From NCBI GenBank assembly GCA_030268105.1, contig BSDZ01000008.1, positions 3,968,001 to 4,032,000 of the forward strand: DNA of 64,000 nt. The letters run 5' to 3'. This stretch comes from Volvox africanus (taxonomy: Eukaryota; Chlorophyta; Chlorophyceae; Chlamydomonadales; Volvocaceae). Below are positions 28,101 to 41,000 of this stretch, piece by piece; position 1 is the stretch's first letter, and every line of letters starts with the position of its first letter. A program made the translations under genes and the position numbers. The notes beneath the pieces were generated by a model, which was not told the origin of the DNA, made no database searches, and was given only the letters and a program-made list of their open reading frames with translations.

Positions 28101-31100
28101 AGTTGCCGCATACGCACAGCCCCACGTACGTTGGGAAACTGCACCTTAATCCGTTCCGCATTCAATGTCAGGGGCGGAGTGTCGTGGGGTTCATGGAGGT
28201 GTATGGAGGTGGACCGTCAACCTAGCAGCTCGGCTGAAGATGGGTGAAACTGAAACTGGCGCAGGAACATCGGAAGGGGAGCTCCTTAAACGCAGCCTCC
28301 AACTCACCCACTAACTCCGCAGGTTCAGTCGGCCCGTAAGAGCGCCGAGGATGCAGCGGATTCCCTGTCGGCGAAGAACCGTTCTCTGAAAGAGAAGCTC
28401 ATCGCGGCGGATCGGGACGCTAGGTCTCAGGTGGGAAGGCTGCGATGAAATCAAACAAGTTATACGGGTATTGAACAATCCCAATGTACGCTGCGACTTT
28501 TGATCGAACCAGTAGCTGCTGCAGTCCGTATGCAAGCGCAGTAGGACACATTCCCCCATTCTCGTTGCTCCTTGTAGCACGGAGCAGCTCCCCCTCTCCC
28601 TCCCCCTCTCCCTCCCCCTCTCCCTCCCCCTCTCCCTCCGCCTTCGGCCCGGGACACCGACTGGCGGCCAACGGGCTGAAGATCCCGGCCATCCCCCCGA
28701 GTCGAATATCCTCGAACCTCGAAAACCTACTGTGATCTTCCTTCTGCGCCACACACATCTACACACACATCTACACGCACACACACACATCTACACACAC
28801 ATCTTCACATACGCCTTCACACACGTCTTCACACATAAAAGCACTCAGCCTGTTTAATTTGTGCCTGTAATGCACATTCTGGGAGTGGAAGTCGACTCCG
28901 GCGCACAATCATCATTGTTATCGTCGTCGCTTATGTCTAGCAGCAGGATGTTGATATCCGGATGCGCGAGCGAGTCCCTCCGTCTCTCTCCCGTCCCCTT
29001 TGTTGTCCGTTCCTTTGCCGTCCTGGACGTCTTAGCTGGAGTCCCTTCGGGGTGAGCTGCGGTCGCTGGCGGATGCTGCAGAGGCGGAGGTGCAGCAGCT
29101 GCACGCGCTTCATGGTGCAAGGGAAAGCGACTTGGAGGCTCACAACGCCGCCCTACAGAAGCAACTTGCGGAGATGGAGGTAGGAGAAAGCGGGAGAGGG
29201 AGAAGTAGCGGAGGAACTTACATGGGGATGAACTGAGAGTTGAAACATACGCAACCTACGCACTGACCTTAAGTGTTATGAAGCAGATCATCGTTTTCGC
29301 GTGCACAACACAGCGGGTACTTTCACGCGGGCAGAAGAACTTGTCTGGTTGGGGGCCGGGCTGGGCTGGGCGGTATCATGGACCCCAAGTACGGATGGCC
29401 CCAGAGGGATCCCGATCCTCGGACCGCCGCCGGCTGAGGCACTGTCACTGCCTGTCCAGGCCCCTGCCACAATCTTCTTCCAGTGCGCCCGCCGTTTTCC
29501 AGCACCAGGATGACGTGCTTTACGGCAAAGTTTCTAGAAAAGCTCTGTGACACCGGAAACGCGGCAGCAACAGTGTAGCACCCGTACCGAGGCACCGGAG
29601 TCTGCACCCGGAGAGCCACTCATCAGTGTGGATCAGCACTTAGGGGGAGTATGATAGACATGGGCAATATGGAGGCGCCGCCGCGGTGCATGTACAACAG
29701 TTTGATTAATATCCGCACGTTTTGGCTGGCGCGCCCGCAAACGCCAGATGTGCATTGGCAACTTCCTTTAGTTAAAGCCTTATTATCCATAACCTGCTGC
29801 GTGTCGTCACGCCTTTCGCATTTTCCGTTCTGGGATTTCCGCCGCCTGCTCCAATCTAATGTTGTCACCATGCCCTCGTTCCGCCAACCCATTACGTACC
29901 GTGCCGTGTGGTCGACGTGCGGCACGGACACGGTATGGTACGTACGGCACACCAGGCTCGTATGTCTCAATCGGATCGTGATCACGAAGTGGAGGTCCTG
30001 CGGCTGCAGAGCCGTACGGGTGCGCTTGAGGCTTCCCTGGAGGGTAGCCGCCTGCGAGAGGGCTCCCTAGAGAGGGACGCGGAGTCGATGCGATCGGAGG
30101 TGGCGAGGCTGAGTAGGCACAACGCAGAGCTAGCGGTGAGGTGGGCGGAACCATGGGGGCAACGAGTCCGTGATGCAGACCATATATCACTGTATGGATA
30201 ACGACGTTATCCAAGTGAGGATATTCCAGGTGATAAGGACGTCGAGGAGTGTCTGGCTGATGCGCGTCAGTGTTAACATGTTCACATGCACTGGGCATCC
30301 AATTGCCCATTGGGAATGCCAGATAACAAAATCCGCCGCAATGAACGTCCCGCTCAGGCCAACCTTGCGGCGGCTCGTAATGAGGCGGAGGCGTTCTCGG
30401 AGCGGGCTGAGGAGGCGGTCAACAACACGGACACGGAGCGGCGACTGCGTATGCAGGTGGTTGCGTCTGCTGGTGCATGCGTGGGTGTGTTTGTGTGTAA
30501 CCGGAATCATTGTTTACGTGGCTACGTTACTTGGAACTCACGCTGGGGTATGTCTGTATGTATGTACGGATTCAATTTTTTCCTCTGTGGACCTATGAGC
30601 ACGCGTATGGTAAGACAGGGTGAAGAGGGCGGCTCGTTCGCCCCCGCACATCAGTCGCCTGAGAAGTTCCGGGGGTGCGGTCGGGCATACAGGGGAGGCG
30701 GCTATGCCACCCCTCAGTTACCCAGCCCCTTAACTCACGCCAGGCTACGCCGGCGTAGTATTATTGTTGTTGTTATTGTTATTATAATAATTTTTTTATT
30801 TTTTATTGTTATTATTATTGTTTGTATTAATTGTGTTTCTGTTGTAATTATTATTAGTCTGAGAAGTAACGACGACCGGCGCCAAGAAGTGTGCATGTCA
30901 TTTTATGCGCCGCGTCCCCAACTTGCAGCCTAGAAGACGTTTGGAAGAGAAGCAGGAGGAGGCAGTAGACATATGCATTTCTGTACTCCCAGTCAGCCGC
31001 AGCAGTCCGCCCCGACGGGCCATCCGATGGGGTCGGTCCTCTCAACTGTGCTCTTTTCTCCCGGTGTCACGGCGCTTCGTCACACTTGGCGTACAGGCGT

Positions 31101-32919
31101 ACACATGAAATTTGCCCTGCCGCTGGAGCTGCCTTCAGCCTCCGAACTCTCCACTGACATGTCCCCCCGCTCCAAATCCCCCACCTCGCAGGTACAGAAC
31201 CACATGGAAGCTGTCGCCACTCGCGCAGCGGTGCGGGAGGAGCAGTTCGCGGCGGAGATGCAGACGCTGCGTACTGAGGCTGCAGCATTGAGCCTCACAA
31301 ATGAGCGCTTGCGGGAGGACCTGAAGGTGTGTATGTCTAATGTGTATGTAGAGGGAGGGAAGGAAATGGCCTTGGGGATTTTCGCAATGGCGGATCGAGT
31401 CAAGTGCAAATTAGGGGTGTGGGTTGGGAAGAGATGCGGGAAGGAAGGGGGCCACAAAGGTGGTGAAGTCGGTCCACTAAGGGCGGGGTCTATCGTGTTG
31501 GGTATGTGGCGGGGGATGGCGTACACTGGGTTTTCGGCGTCTACAACTCAGGTCCAGTAGCAGCTCTCTTAAAATGGGTCACGGGACTTAACGGGGGGAG
31601 GGGAGAACTCGTGGAAGGGCTGTGACGCGTGTATTCGTGTTCGATAGCCCCACACCGGTGAGGAGTGATGGTCACTTGGGTTTTTCAAGGATACCCCCGC
31701 TAACCATCGGATGAGGGGGAGAAATGTTATGAGGGGAAGAGCGTCTCAACTAATGTTATTAACTGTCCTCTGTCTGGTGCGGGTTCCCTGCCCGCCTTCC
31801 GTCCCCAACACACACCCTTGGCTACCTAGTTTACATTCAAACGTTTTCACCTTCTCTACCTTGGACGGAGCTAGACGTCGTCCTCCCCCATCGCGGTTAG
31901 CCATGCTTTACAGCAGTGTCTACAGCGGTATCGTGTCTCGTTTATTCGATTTCCCTTTCCCTCCCCCGCGCGCTCACCTTGTTGCACAGTCTTGCCAAGA
32001 GAAGCTCTCAGACGCAACCGCCCGCAATACCATCAACGAACGCCACATAGATGAACTACACACCACTATCAAGTCGTTGACCAAGTCCAAGGTATGTATG
32101 TTAGAGCGGTATTGGACAGTGCATGGGATATATGGCCGAGTGCAAGAGCTCTGCTTCGTCAAGAAACGCCGCTGACAATGCGGTACCTGCCAATGCGGTC
32201 GTTAGATATCGTATCGTATCGTATCGTACGGTCGCCTGTTGACTGCATGCGTCGTGTGGTGCCGCAATCGCAAATGCTCCATTAACTTCTGGAAATGGGG
32301 AACCCCAAAAGCTTTTCTAGGTAGAACCGGCACTATCGAAACCTCTGCTTTCGAGCCGAACCTAAATCACGGCCCACGGTCACGCACCCCTCGGTGCTAT
32401 CGACGACCTTCGTCCTTTCCCCGTCAGACCAAGCTCCAAAATACCATGCTGGAACAATTGTCGCTTTTCAAGGCTAAGCTGCATCAAGTGGAACAGGAAA
32501 ATTTCACACTGCGATCGTCGTTGGCATCAAGCCCGGGTTCGCTATCGACCCGGAGCGGATTTTTGGACCCGCGAGCGTTCCAGTCTTCAACAAGCCACGT
32601 CAATTACGCTGTGTCTCGCGGCTCTGCTGCCGCCGAATTGGGGTCTACTATAGCTAACCTGCCATCGACGACCACAACACGAGCCGGCGATGTTTGTGTG
32701 AGCAACGGTGCTGGCGGTGTGAGTGGTGGCGGGAGCTCTTCCACAACGACACCGAGCTTAACACCTGTAATGTCACTAAAAGACAGCGGCATCGACATTA
32801 GTGGCGGTGTGGGTACCGGCGGCAGCGTATTGCCTCGCCCTGTGACAGGTTCCCTGGGATTTGAGAACAGCCGGTCGGAAGACGCCTTGGAAAAGAGCTG
32901 GACGCGCTTCGATGCATAG
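25131..32919 (+). CDS. Long coiled-coil protein, function unknown
   Basis: No catalytic domain recognised. Fourteen exons: 25131-25172, 25242-25397, 25554-25661, 25965-26147, 26831-26905, 27480-27599, 27871-27927, 28323-28430, 29036-29179, 29956-30135, 30358-30456, 31192-31326, 31990-32091, 32428-32919, giving 666 residues. From about residue 10 to 530 the protein is charged, heptad-like helix (for example KIVEFRDKLREARLELAAKE, VAELTAQLHEARTRLL, LESLRGELRSLADAAEAEV), then a Ser/Thr/Gly-rich unstructured tail of about 140 residues. This is compatible with a cytoskeletal, centriolar, flagellar or Golgi-tether protein; I cannot choose. All 13 introns are phase 0. The chosen ATG sits in a good context (GGAAATGAGC), but the frame is open upstream to an acceptor-like TAG, so earlier exons are possible. 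Confidence 0.8.
27380..27406. repeat. Perfect 12-bp intronic hairpin
   Basis: CCATGTTTGGGT, loop ATT, ACCCAAACATGG, in the intron before the coiled-coil exon at 27480. It lies about 75 bases upstream of the 3' splice site. Confidence 0.92.
27407..27468. repeat. CGATCCATCC-like decamer tandem repeat next to a 3' splice site
   Basis: Six or so imperfect copies of a 10-base unit (CGATCCATCC, CGATCCATCT, CGATCCGTCC, CGATGCATCC) run from about 27411 to the splice acceptor region of the exon beginning 27480. They occupy the position normally taken by the polypyrimidine tract. Confidence 0.85.
28588..28639. repeat. 12-bp CTCCCTCCCCCT tandem repeat
   Basis: About four copies in the intron of the coiled-coil gene between exons 8 and 9. 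The opposite strand is purine-only here. Confidence 0.85.
28748..28836. repeat. CA-rich microsatellite (ACACACATCT units)
   Basis: Repeated ACACACATCT and CACACATCTTC words in the same intron as the 12-bp repeat upstream of it. Confidence 0.8.
30757..30855. repeat. AT-rich trinucleotide tract (TTG/TTA units)
   Basis: A run of ATT, GTT and TTA triplets with an internal T stretch, in the intron between exons 11 and 12 of the coiled-coil gene. It is much more AT-rich than its surroundings. Confidence 0.85.
32208..32227. repeat. ATCGT pentanucleotide repeat
   Basis: Four tandem ATCGT copies in the last intron of the coiled-coil gene. Confidence 0.85.
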
Positions 32920-35900
32920 ACAAGCACTAGGGCAGCTGGCCGCTGATGGCTTCCGAGAGTCTCATTACGCAAACAATTCATGGAATCACTTCATGTTGAT
33001 ATTGCCGTGTGTATGGCAGGCAGGGAGGGAGGGGCGCGTGCGAGGTGCATGTTGATGACGAGGGCGGCGGTGATGATGATATTCGTGATAACAGTGGCCA
33101 GTGCCAGCCATCAGTGCCATCAGTGCCATCTTCTCTGCCAAAGGACCCTAGCAGCACAGGCAGCGCGGACGGACTTACATAGGCTTATGCCGCTTCTAGT
33201 AGTGGTGGCAGCTGCTGCGTATTGAAGCCAGGACGGTATTTTTAGGTTCCATAGAACTTAGAAGGGGATACGAATGTGCAATGCAGAAGGGATGCAGGGA
33301 CGGACGGACGGACGGACGGACGGACGGATGTCTTCATGAAGATAGATTGAGTTGCTTGTGCTAGTATGCTCCATATACACAAGTTCTGCCGGCGTGATGT
33401 TTCCCCCCTTTGACGCTCACGGTGCATTTATTTGTTGGTTGTTCTTTTACGTAGATCAGACGATCTTGCAGCTACGGAACGTTCACGCCGGTGGGGTGGC
33501 CGAGTGTCCCTCATCAGTGTCCCTCATTGCTGCGTCCTACATGCCATCGGAAAGGAAGAAGAGAGATGACGTACGGGTACATGGGGAGCTCCGCACCTAA
33601 AGCGCGTGGCACCCGTGGTTTATCATTAATAGTTAGTTCCTGGTTCAATCGATTGGATTGCCTGGGTGCAGCACCTTATGGAGCGGACATGACTATAGAA
33701 GGGCAAGTACAACGAGCTGGGTACTTTAGGAGGGACGGCGGCTGCAAGGTGGGGTTGAGAAATCATGTTGAGCTGGAATGAATGCGTGGTGCATGCAGGC
33801 GGCCATCTATCAGCAGGCGACGGCGAGCCCGCGGACGAGTTTTGCGGTGTGTATGTCCCCTACAGCTTGGAAAGGTCACCACCTCGGTGTTTTGTGACTG
33901 ACTTAGGAGCAACGGGCATCATTAATATTTCAAATGTTGGTCGATGTCAACAGGCGCAAGCGTGTGGCAAACTGGATGGCCGAGAACTTTGACAGCGCTA
34001 TCACTTGGAAAGGTCCATCTATGCACGGGGGGACGCAGCACAGCAATATTTTATCCCGTACTGTTGTTGTCTTCAGGGGTATCAACTAACTGCACGCACA
34101 GATCTACAATCAGATCTACGCCAATCACAAAGATTGAGATGATGCAGTATAGCACGCAACAACGATTGCATATACATACCACGTCTTGCCTTGACACGCC
34201 TGGACTGGCGTACGTAGGTACGGCACAGCAGACATACCGCGTCGTGACTGAGATAGCTTCGGCGCGCTATATCAGGTACTTAAAACAGCAGATTGCTCGT
34301 GGATGCTGCTGGTCACAACCCGCCTGCCGTTGAACGCCCCCGCCCCGGTCGCATCAAAGCCAGGGTTCGGCCGACCGTCAAGGGCTGGACAACGACATCC
34401 TAAGATGCGTACAGCACAGTATGTACTTTCGACTGTATGGACGTCAGAGCCGATGTTTATAACAACGTAAAGCAACTTCGACTGGCGGGTGGTAATGTGG
34501 GGCGCCGACGGAGCGCGAGCTCACCCCTTAATATTATTCGCGTTAGCTAGCGTTAGCGTTAGTTAGCCTTGCAGATGTCTGCGACCGGATTTGGGGACTA
34601 GCTACCGGGTCGGGCACTTCGAGCCCCATTCTCCCGTGATGAGGCCGTGGTGGGGAGCTAGATAGATGATTAATTTTATACGGAGATAGATGGGGGGAGA
34701 GGTTGCCTCTTTTATGGCGCGCAAGGAGTCGCGCAATGTATCGCTTAACGCATGCATGCGTGGGCAGGGGCTGCTGACCAGATGAATAAGTAACACTACG
34801 TGCTAAAAGTATGAAGGGGGACTTCCACTTCGTTACAAGTTTGGGGGTTCGCTCGTTGACATCGCTAGCAGCCGCACACTCGCACACTACACACGCACAC
34901 ATATGCATAGCCGTGCCCATGCGTGACACTACGCTATGAGAAACACAGTAGTTCTAAGTGTCGCCAACTGAGGTTCGCGGGTTGACCCGAGGGGCCAACA
35001 TGGCCGGTTGCGTAGTCGTATTATCCGCTTTGTGGCGAAACCAATGCACTACGAAAAGGAGTGTATGGCACGATCCAGTGATCCATGTAAAATTGTTTAG
35101 TTTGTAAGAAATAATTGGAGATACCAGATTCCCAAATCCCTTTCTAAGGTCAGCCGTTCAAGTCACTGGCCGCAGCGGCACCCTAGTCGAACTCTCGTTC
35201 CGGCCTTTACTAATCGGGTTGCGTGCTGTGTAACTACGGACTTGTGAAAAATGAATATCATGTGAATTGTGGTAAAGGCGACATCATAATGTCTAACATC
35301 ATGTTGCATGACGCCGTTGGTTTGCTGCGGTTGGATCGTGGGAAATGCATTGCGCATCCGTGGATCAGAACCCAGCTACAATGATTAAGTCGTTCGAAGA
35401 TATATTTTGGATGTGAAATTATGGGCTATGGGTACAATGGGAAATTTGCTCCGCCAAGTACCGGCGATACCGTTAGCTCAGAGGCAGCCTGTTTGCGTTT
35501 GAACAACGCATCACCGTAACTGAACAAATGCATGTTTTGGTCATATGATAATCCATACATTTTTATGATACCTCTGTACTGCTGTTGCAGCGGGGGGGCC
35601 GCCGCCGGGAACTGGGGGGCCGGGAACAAACGCGTTACCTTTTCTTCAACGGACTGCACTGGGATGGAATGTCAAGTACCCTTTCGCCTACTTCATCGTT
35701 TTCCTTAAGAGGCCTGGTAAAACGAAAAGCACCAGATATTGTTATGTATAACACAAAACATGCTGGAGGGATGCAAGGCGGTGTGTCATATGAAGACCGA
35801 CTCCATCCTGGTATTGGCGCTGAATTCATACATAAGCCTCGCCCAAGGCGGAGCGCGCAGCCCCTGAACGCAACGCGTAGAAATATGTCCTGATTTCTAA

Positions 35901-38049
35901 TGCCTAATGCCTAATGCCGGTGAATTGGTGGTGAATGGAGTATCAGCGTCAGCTCCGATCTTAAATCGATCGCAGTCCAAAGATGAAGGCGCCGTCATCA
36001 TATGTTTCGTCGTGCCCATATGCATGTACGGGTGTCTTTGGATCAGCTCATCACATGGAGACTATTCCTGCAAGACATGTATGCATCTCCGGCTTCAAAT
36101 CCTGTCGTTAAGTCCTGTCGTCGGCAACGGGTTGCCAACGCGCCGGACGGCAAGTCCGTGGCGGAGTTTCGTGGACAGAGGCCCGGCCTTGGGCAGCATC
36201 AGTCATGAACGTGTGGGTCGTGGAGGTATGGCGCGGGCAGTGCCGGCGGTAGCAGCGGCCGCGGGGATCTGCAATGGGGGGATTCAGCTTGGGCGCAGCA
36301 GTCTGTGAATTTCTGCTGGCTGAAGGGATGACGGGCTGGGAGTAAGCGTAGCCCCTAGATTTGCCGCCTAGCTATCTTGTTAATAGATAAACGCGAGTTG
36401 TGGTGGTGGCCCCGTTTGTTGTGTGTGTTGCGGGGTATGGTCTCGGGGAAAGCTGGGATCTAGCGGTTAGGCTTCCCAACAAGATACGGGTCGAATAGCT
36501 GCCCTGTTGGGTGTCTGAAGGGCCGCGCATGTGGCTGGTTCGTGCGCAGCATGCAAGCCTGCCGTGTCAAGGCAGCTTGTGAGCATTGATGCAAATCCCA
36601 AGGACGGCCCTGCTTGCACCTTTGGGGATAGAGGTGTGGTCTGATGGCTTGGCAGTCCGTGGGGCGACCGATGGGTCGATGCGAATAAGGGTCTAGAACC
36701 CAATCCACATCGTTTGCTTCGTTTGTCGGGGATCTATTTATACGACCTCCTGCACCCTGTGCCTTTCCTAACACGGAAAGTGATAGGCCGGGTCCGCTGT
36801 TTTGTCACGTGAAATTAACGTGTTACTAGGGAGTGTGGTACAGGTGTGGGGGGCGTTTTCCAAAACGTGCTGTGTGTTTTCCGAAGCGTGCCATTATGGA
36901 GGGGGAACTTGATTGGATAGGCAGACACCATTGCGGGTTGGACACAGGTGGATATTGTTTTTGCCCAGGGCCCAGGAGCACGTGCGTGGATTAAGGCACA
37001 ACTAAGCATATGTCGTGCTCGTGCGTGATCCCTATGGAAAATGGAGGTTGCTCAATATAAGAAGTAAGGCCATGTATCATGATTATGATGTTGATTTACA
37101 ACATGCAAGGGCCGCGAACCTACCCGCAAAGTTTTATGCCGTTCGTTCGAGGTCGTCCCCTTCAAATGGTTCCTACCTAGCATCTCTCGCTCGGCTTCGC
37201 CGTCTTGCAAGTGAGTCGCAACGAAGTACGGGGACTTGCAGCCTGGGCACTATATATCAAAGATTGGCATCGGTTTGCTGTTCCGACGCACACAGCCAAC
37301 TAGACTCCGGTCGCTTTCTCGCAGAAAGATGACCACCCCTGGTCGATCTCGCTCCTACGCGGTTTCACCGAAGTAGAAAAACACAGAAACAGAAAAAGAA
37401 GCCCCATTCCCGTCATAAGTTCATATCATATCAACTCTACACGAGCACTGCTTTAGTACGCTCGAGTCTAGTTTGCTGCATACCGAGAGGCACATTCCTG
37501 CCAGTAAACACACACTGTGGACACATACGCCAGCCTAGGGGCATCATATAACATCTATTCCTCTTACCCCGGTGATCCACAGCACACCCAAATTATGTTT
37601 AAAGGTTGAGTTCCGTGCGCGCTGTCAACACCGTTGTTGCAAACCATTTCTCTAAACTGAATGCTCACGTATCCCCCCCTCAGCAGTTGGGCCATTGCAA
37701 GAGCGACCAGGGAGAGCAAAAATAAGGTGTTTCATCCGTTTCGTATACCCCGACCATCGACCTCTTCATGAAAAAGCATGAGAAGGTGGCCGACCAAAAG
37801 TCTCCCAAACAACCTATCCTGCCAGCCCTTCATCGAACGCCGTTTCCCATATAGCATCTGTTACCCCCTCGCATCAACCGTGTGGCTACCTTAGGCCAGT
37901 CAAAGCTGCTTCTCATTTCAACAAGCTGTTCACCTTCATACGCACCGCACAGAAGTCGCTTAGGTGTGCGGCTAGACACAGTGAGCGGGATGCCACCCTG
38001 ATGCCTCGCCGCTCTTACGACCCCAAGTGGAAAGGCCCCACAGTTGCCC
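32920..38049. other. Long region without a recognised gene
   Basis: About 5.1 kb between the convergent coiled-coil and oxidoreductase genes. Open frames here are short and show no family motifs. A GGAC repeat lies at about 33298 and GCGTTAG words recur near 34540. I saw no reverse transcriptase, integrase or transposase motif, though a degraded mobile element cannot be excluded. Confidence 0.4.
33298..33328. repeat. GGAC tetranucleotide repeat
   Basis: About seven tandem GGAC units, downstream of the coiled-coil gene stop codon. Confidence 0.9.
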
Positions 38050-41000
38050 TCACACAGCCACGGGCGTGCTGTCGCTGTCGGGCTGTGGCTCAGCCACCGG
38101 TGCGCCCCGAGAGTTCCGCGGTGGTGGGCGGGGCGCCTTACCGGTCATCCAATCCTTAAAGGGGTTGCTGCTCAGAAAGACGGGCGCCGCCTGCTCCACA
38201 GAGTCCGTCAAGATCTTGACAATTTCCGCATCCCTGCAATTCGGATCCGAATGAATAAACCAAGCAACACATGCAGAATTGAGGTATAGATTAATGCCCA
38301 CTCGCAAACAAATCGAGTAGTGTTCAATATATACCTCACACGAGATGTCCTAATACGGAGGTGGTAACCAGCGCGGCGGCGGCCATCCGTTTCATTTTCT
38401 GAGTAACCGGCTTGGCAGCGCTCCCGATGCCGCAGGCGGAAATGAACTTTCAGCTAACAGGAAAGTAATGAAGGACACAGCGACCGCATCACTAATCAAT
38501 CCAACAAGAGTAGCAGCGTAGTCGATGTCCACATGTTGTAAATGCGCATGCACAATTAATACCCCATCTACGGGTCCTTGCCCACCGCATCCCCGACGCA
38601 CTTGCAGACCTCCAGCGCCTCCTTCTCGGCCTCCGCGTCCCCGCCAGCTAAAAGATATGACGGAGAAACATGTGGGGGTGCCAGCAGGGGCAACATACGA
38701 TTGGTGCAGACTATGCACTTCGACAAACCCTGAAGCTACCAACACTAAATTTCAAGGATTTCGGTTATGCTTGGAAGGAAAGCCTACTTGCGCCCAATGC
38801 TTACATAATTCGTCTCTGCACCTCGTCTCTGCACCTAATTCGTCTCTGCACCGAGACACGGTTGCCCTGTCCTCGGGCAAAGTTCCAGGGCATGGCTTAC
38901 AGACGTGTGCCTCAACATTCTCCCGTCAACCCCTGTATGTCTATAACCTCTCACTTAGGATGACGGCACCCGTGGTCTCCGGGTCATAGGTCAACGAATC
39001 ATCGTCGTCGAAGGCATCCTGGCAGTAGGTGGGTACGCAACGTGAGGGAAGGTGACGACGGTAATGAGCATAACGACAAATGCAGCACGCAGCATTCAAC
39101 CGCGTAGTTGTGAGAGTTCAAACCATACAGTACAATCCCCTCACAACATCGATGACGCGCGCTTTTACTCCTCACAGTCTCCGAATCAGCGGAAAAGTGC
39201 CCTGGTTGCTCCCCAAGGCGCACCTGAAACGAAGTCGTGGTTGTTAAGACCTTCAGAGGTCCTAGCTTTTCCCACTCCTCAAACCTGTCCTTGAACGCGA
39301 TGCTGGCTGCGTTGGGCGCCTACCGCAAGAGACATGGGACAGCAGGCCAGGTAGGGCAGGAGGCATCTTAACGCTGAACCGCGCATGAAGAGCAATTTGC
39401 AACTCCCAATCCCCGCGCAACAAATTCGACTTCCCTTTCCGATCCCCGATCAGTCCAATCACCACTTTCAATACCCCTTAATTCAACCTTACCATTCTCC
39501 TGTTACCCGGTTCCGATACATGTTAGGACAAGAGGAGGCCTACGTTCCGAGCGCACCTTATAATACACCCTCACATCCCTGCGAAACTCCAGGCTGAGGT
39601 TGGGCACATCCGAGGTCGACTCAAGTAACGACATGCACGTGGCAATGCCCCTGCCTGACACAAAAATCACCACCTGCGCGGAAGGGGCATGCACGTCGTC
39701 GAGTGGCACTGCGGACTGCCAGTGAGTGCAGAAGAACCGCGTACGGCTCATCAACGGTCAGCTGGGCGAGCAGAGCACGTCCTGCCCTGGCAGTTTAATG
39801 CAGAACGATACAAACCTAAGATAATGTGTTTGACTTACATACATACATATCCATTCACCGGGCATACGGACACACCACCCTCCTTTCCTAATGCCCGATG
39901 GTAGCATTGATCTCTACGACCCAGTTCAAGTCCGTCAATGTATTCACGACATTACCTTCCGTTTCGCTTACCGTAGGGCACGAGTACATAGCCATGAGCG
40001 GTGAGGAGCGCAGGTCCAGCCCCGTGCCCACGAAGGGCCCAACCTCCACCACGTCGTCATATCCCATGCCGTAAACCTCCGGGGCCTCCTTGCGCATCAC
40101 CAATACCGTTAGTTCTGCCTGGGTCATCGGGACAGGCGGACAATGTCAGTCCGCCTGTCCCGCCTGTCAACCCGGAATTGAAGCTAGGGGCCTTATGACG
40201 TCCAAAGGCCACAATAGCTTCCCGTCCTTAAATGGTTGCAGCAAAGGACTCACCAAAAGACGGAAGACGACGATGTTACGGTTACAACAGCTTTAATTGA
40301 TTCGATTACTGCCTTAATACCTTGTATTAATTCTTCCTCGGACTTACCTTGACGCTAATGGGCTCCCTGGCTGTTTTTATTTCGTGCGCGAAGAGGTCAC
40401 CCCGGACCTGCGGCACGATGGACAAGGTAACGACGTGACAGGCAAGTAAAGCCAGGCCGGCGTCGCAAGGAAGCGGCCATGCTTTCATGAGCCAAATGCA
40501 AAGACTTGAATGGATGTGCACGTCCCTTGATGCAACTAATGGCTGATTCCAAGCGTTGCTTCAACATCGACCCGGGTCTGCCTGGGGGCTGACAGGCGGG
40601 CAATGATCGCGATGTCGGGTATCGACGACGCACCTTGAACAAGGGCCCAATGTTGATGGACTCCGGGAAAGGTGGGGAGGCGACTGCGATGGGGAGGAGG
40701 TAGGCACAACCAGGGCTGTCAATGGCGAGCAGGTTTAGAATGGCACCAGCAGTTCCTGTCAACGTAAGCAACCGAAAGAAAAGGACAAATTTTTGCCTGC
40801 CCCGGCACACCCGAGCAGCTGCGCTCAACACCGTTGTTAATCCGCAGTGATGCACGCTGACCAGCCGCCTTGTACGCTGCTCGGAGTGGAATGCGCTCGC
40901 GGCTGACCTCACACTCCACCGTAACAGCACGGTACTCGGGTGATACCTTGTGATCCACAAAGCGAGGGCCGATGCGTGGGACACGGAAACATGACAAGGA

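Noticed and set aside
32920..38049. A degraded retroelement or transposon
   Set aside because: Length and lack of genes made it a candidate, but no reverse transcriptase, integrase or transposase motif, long terminal repeat or terminal inverted repeat was seen.
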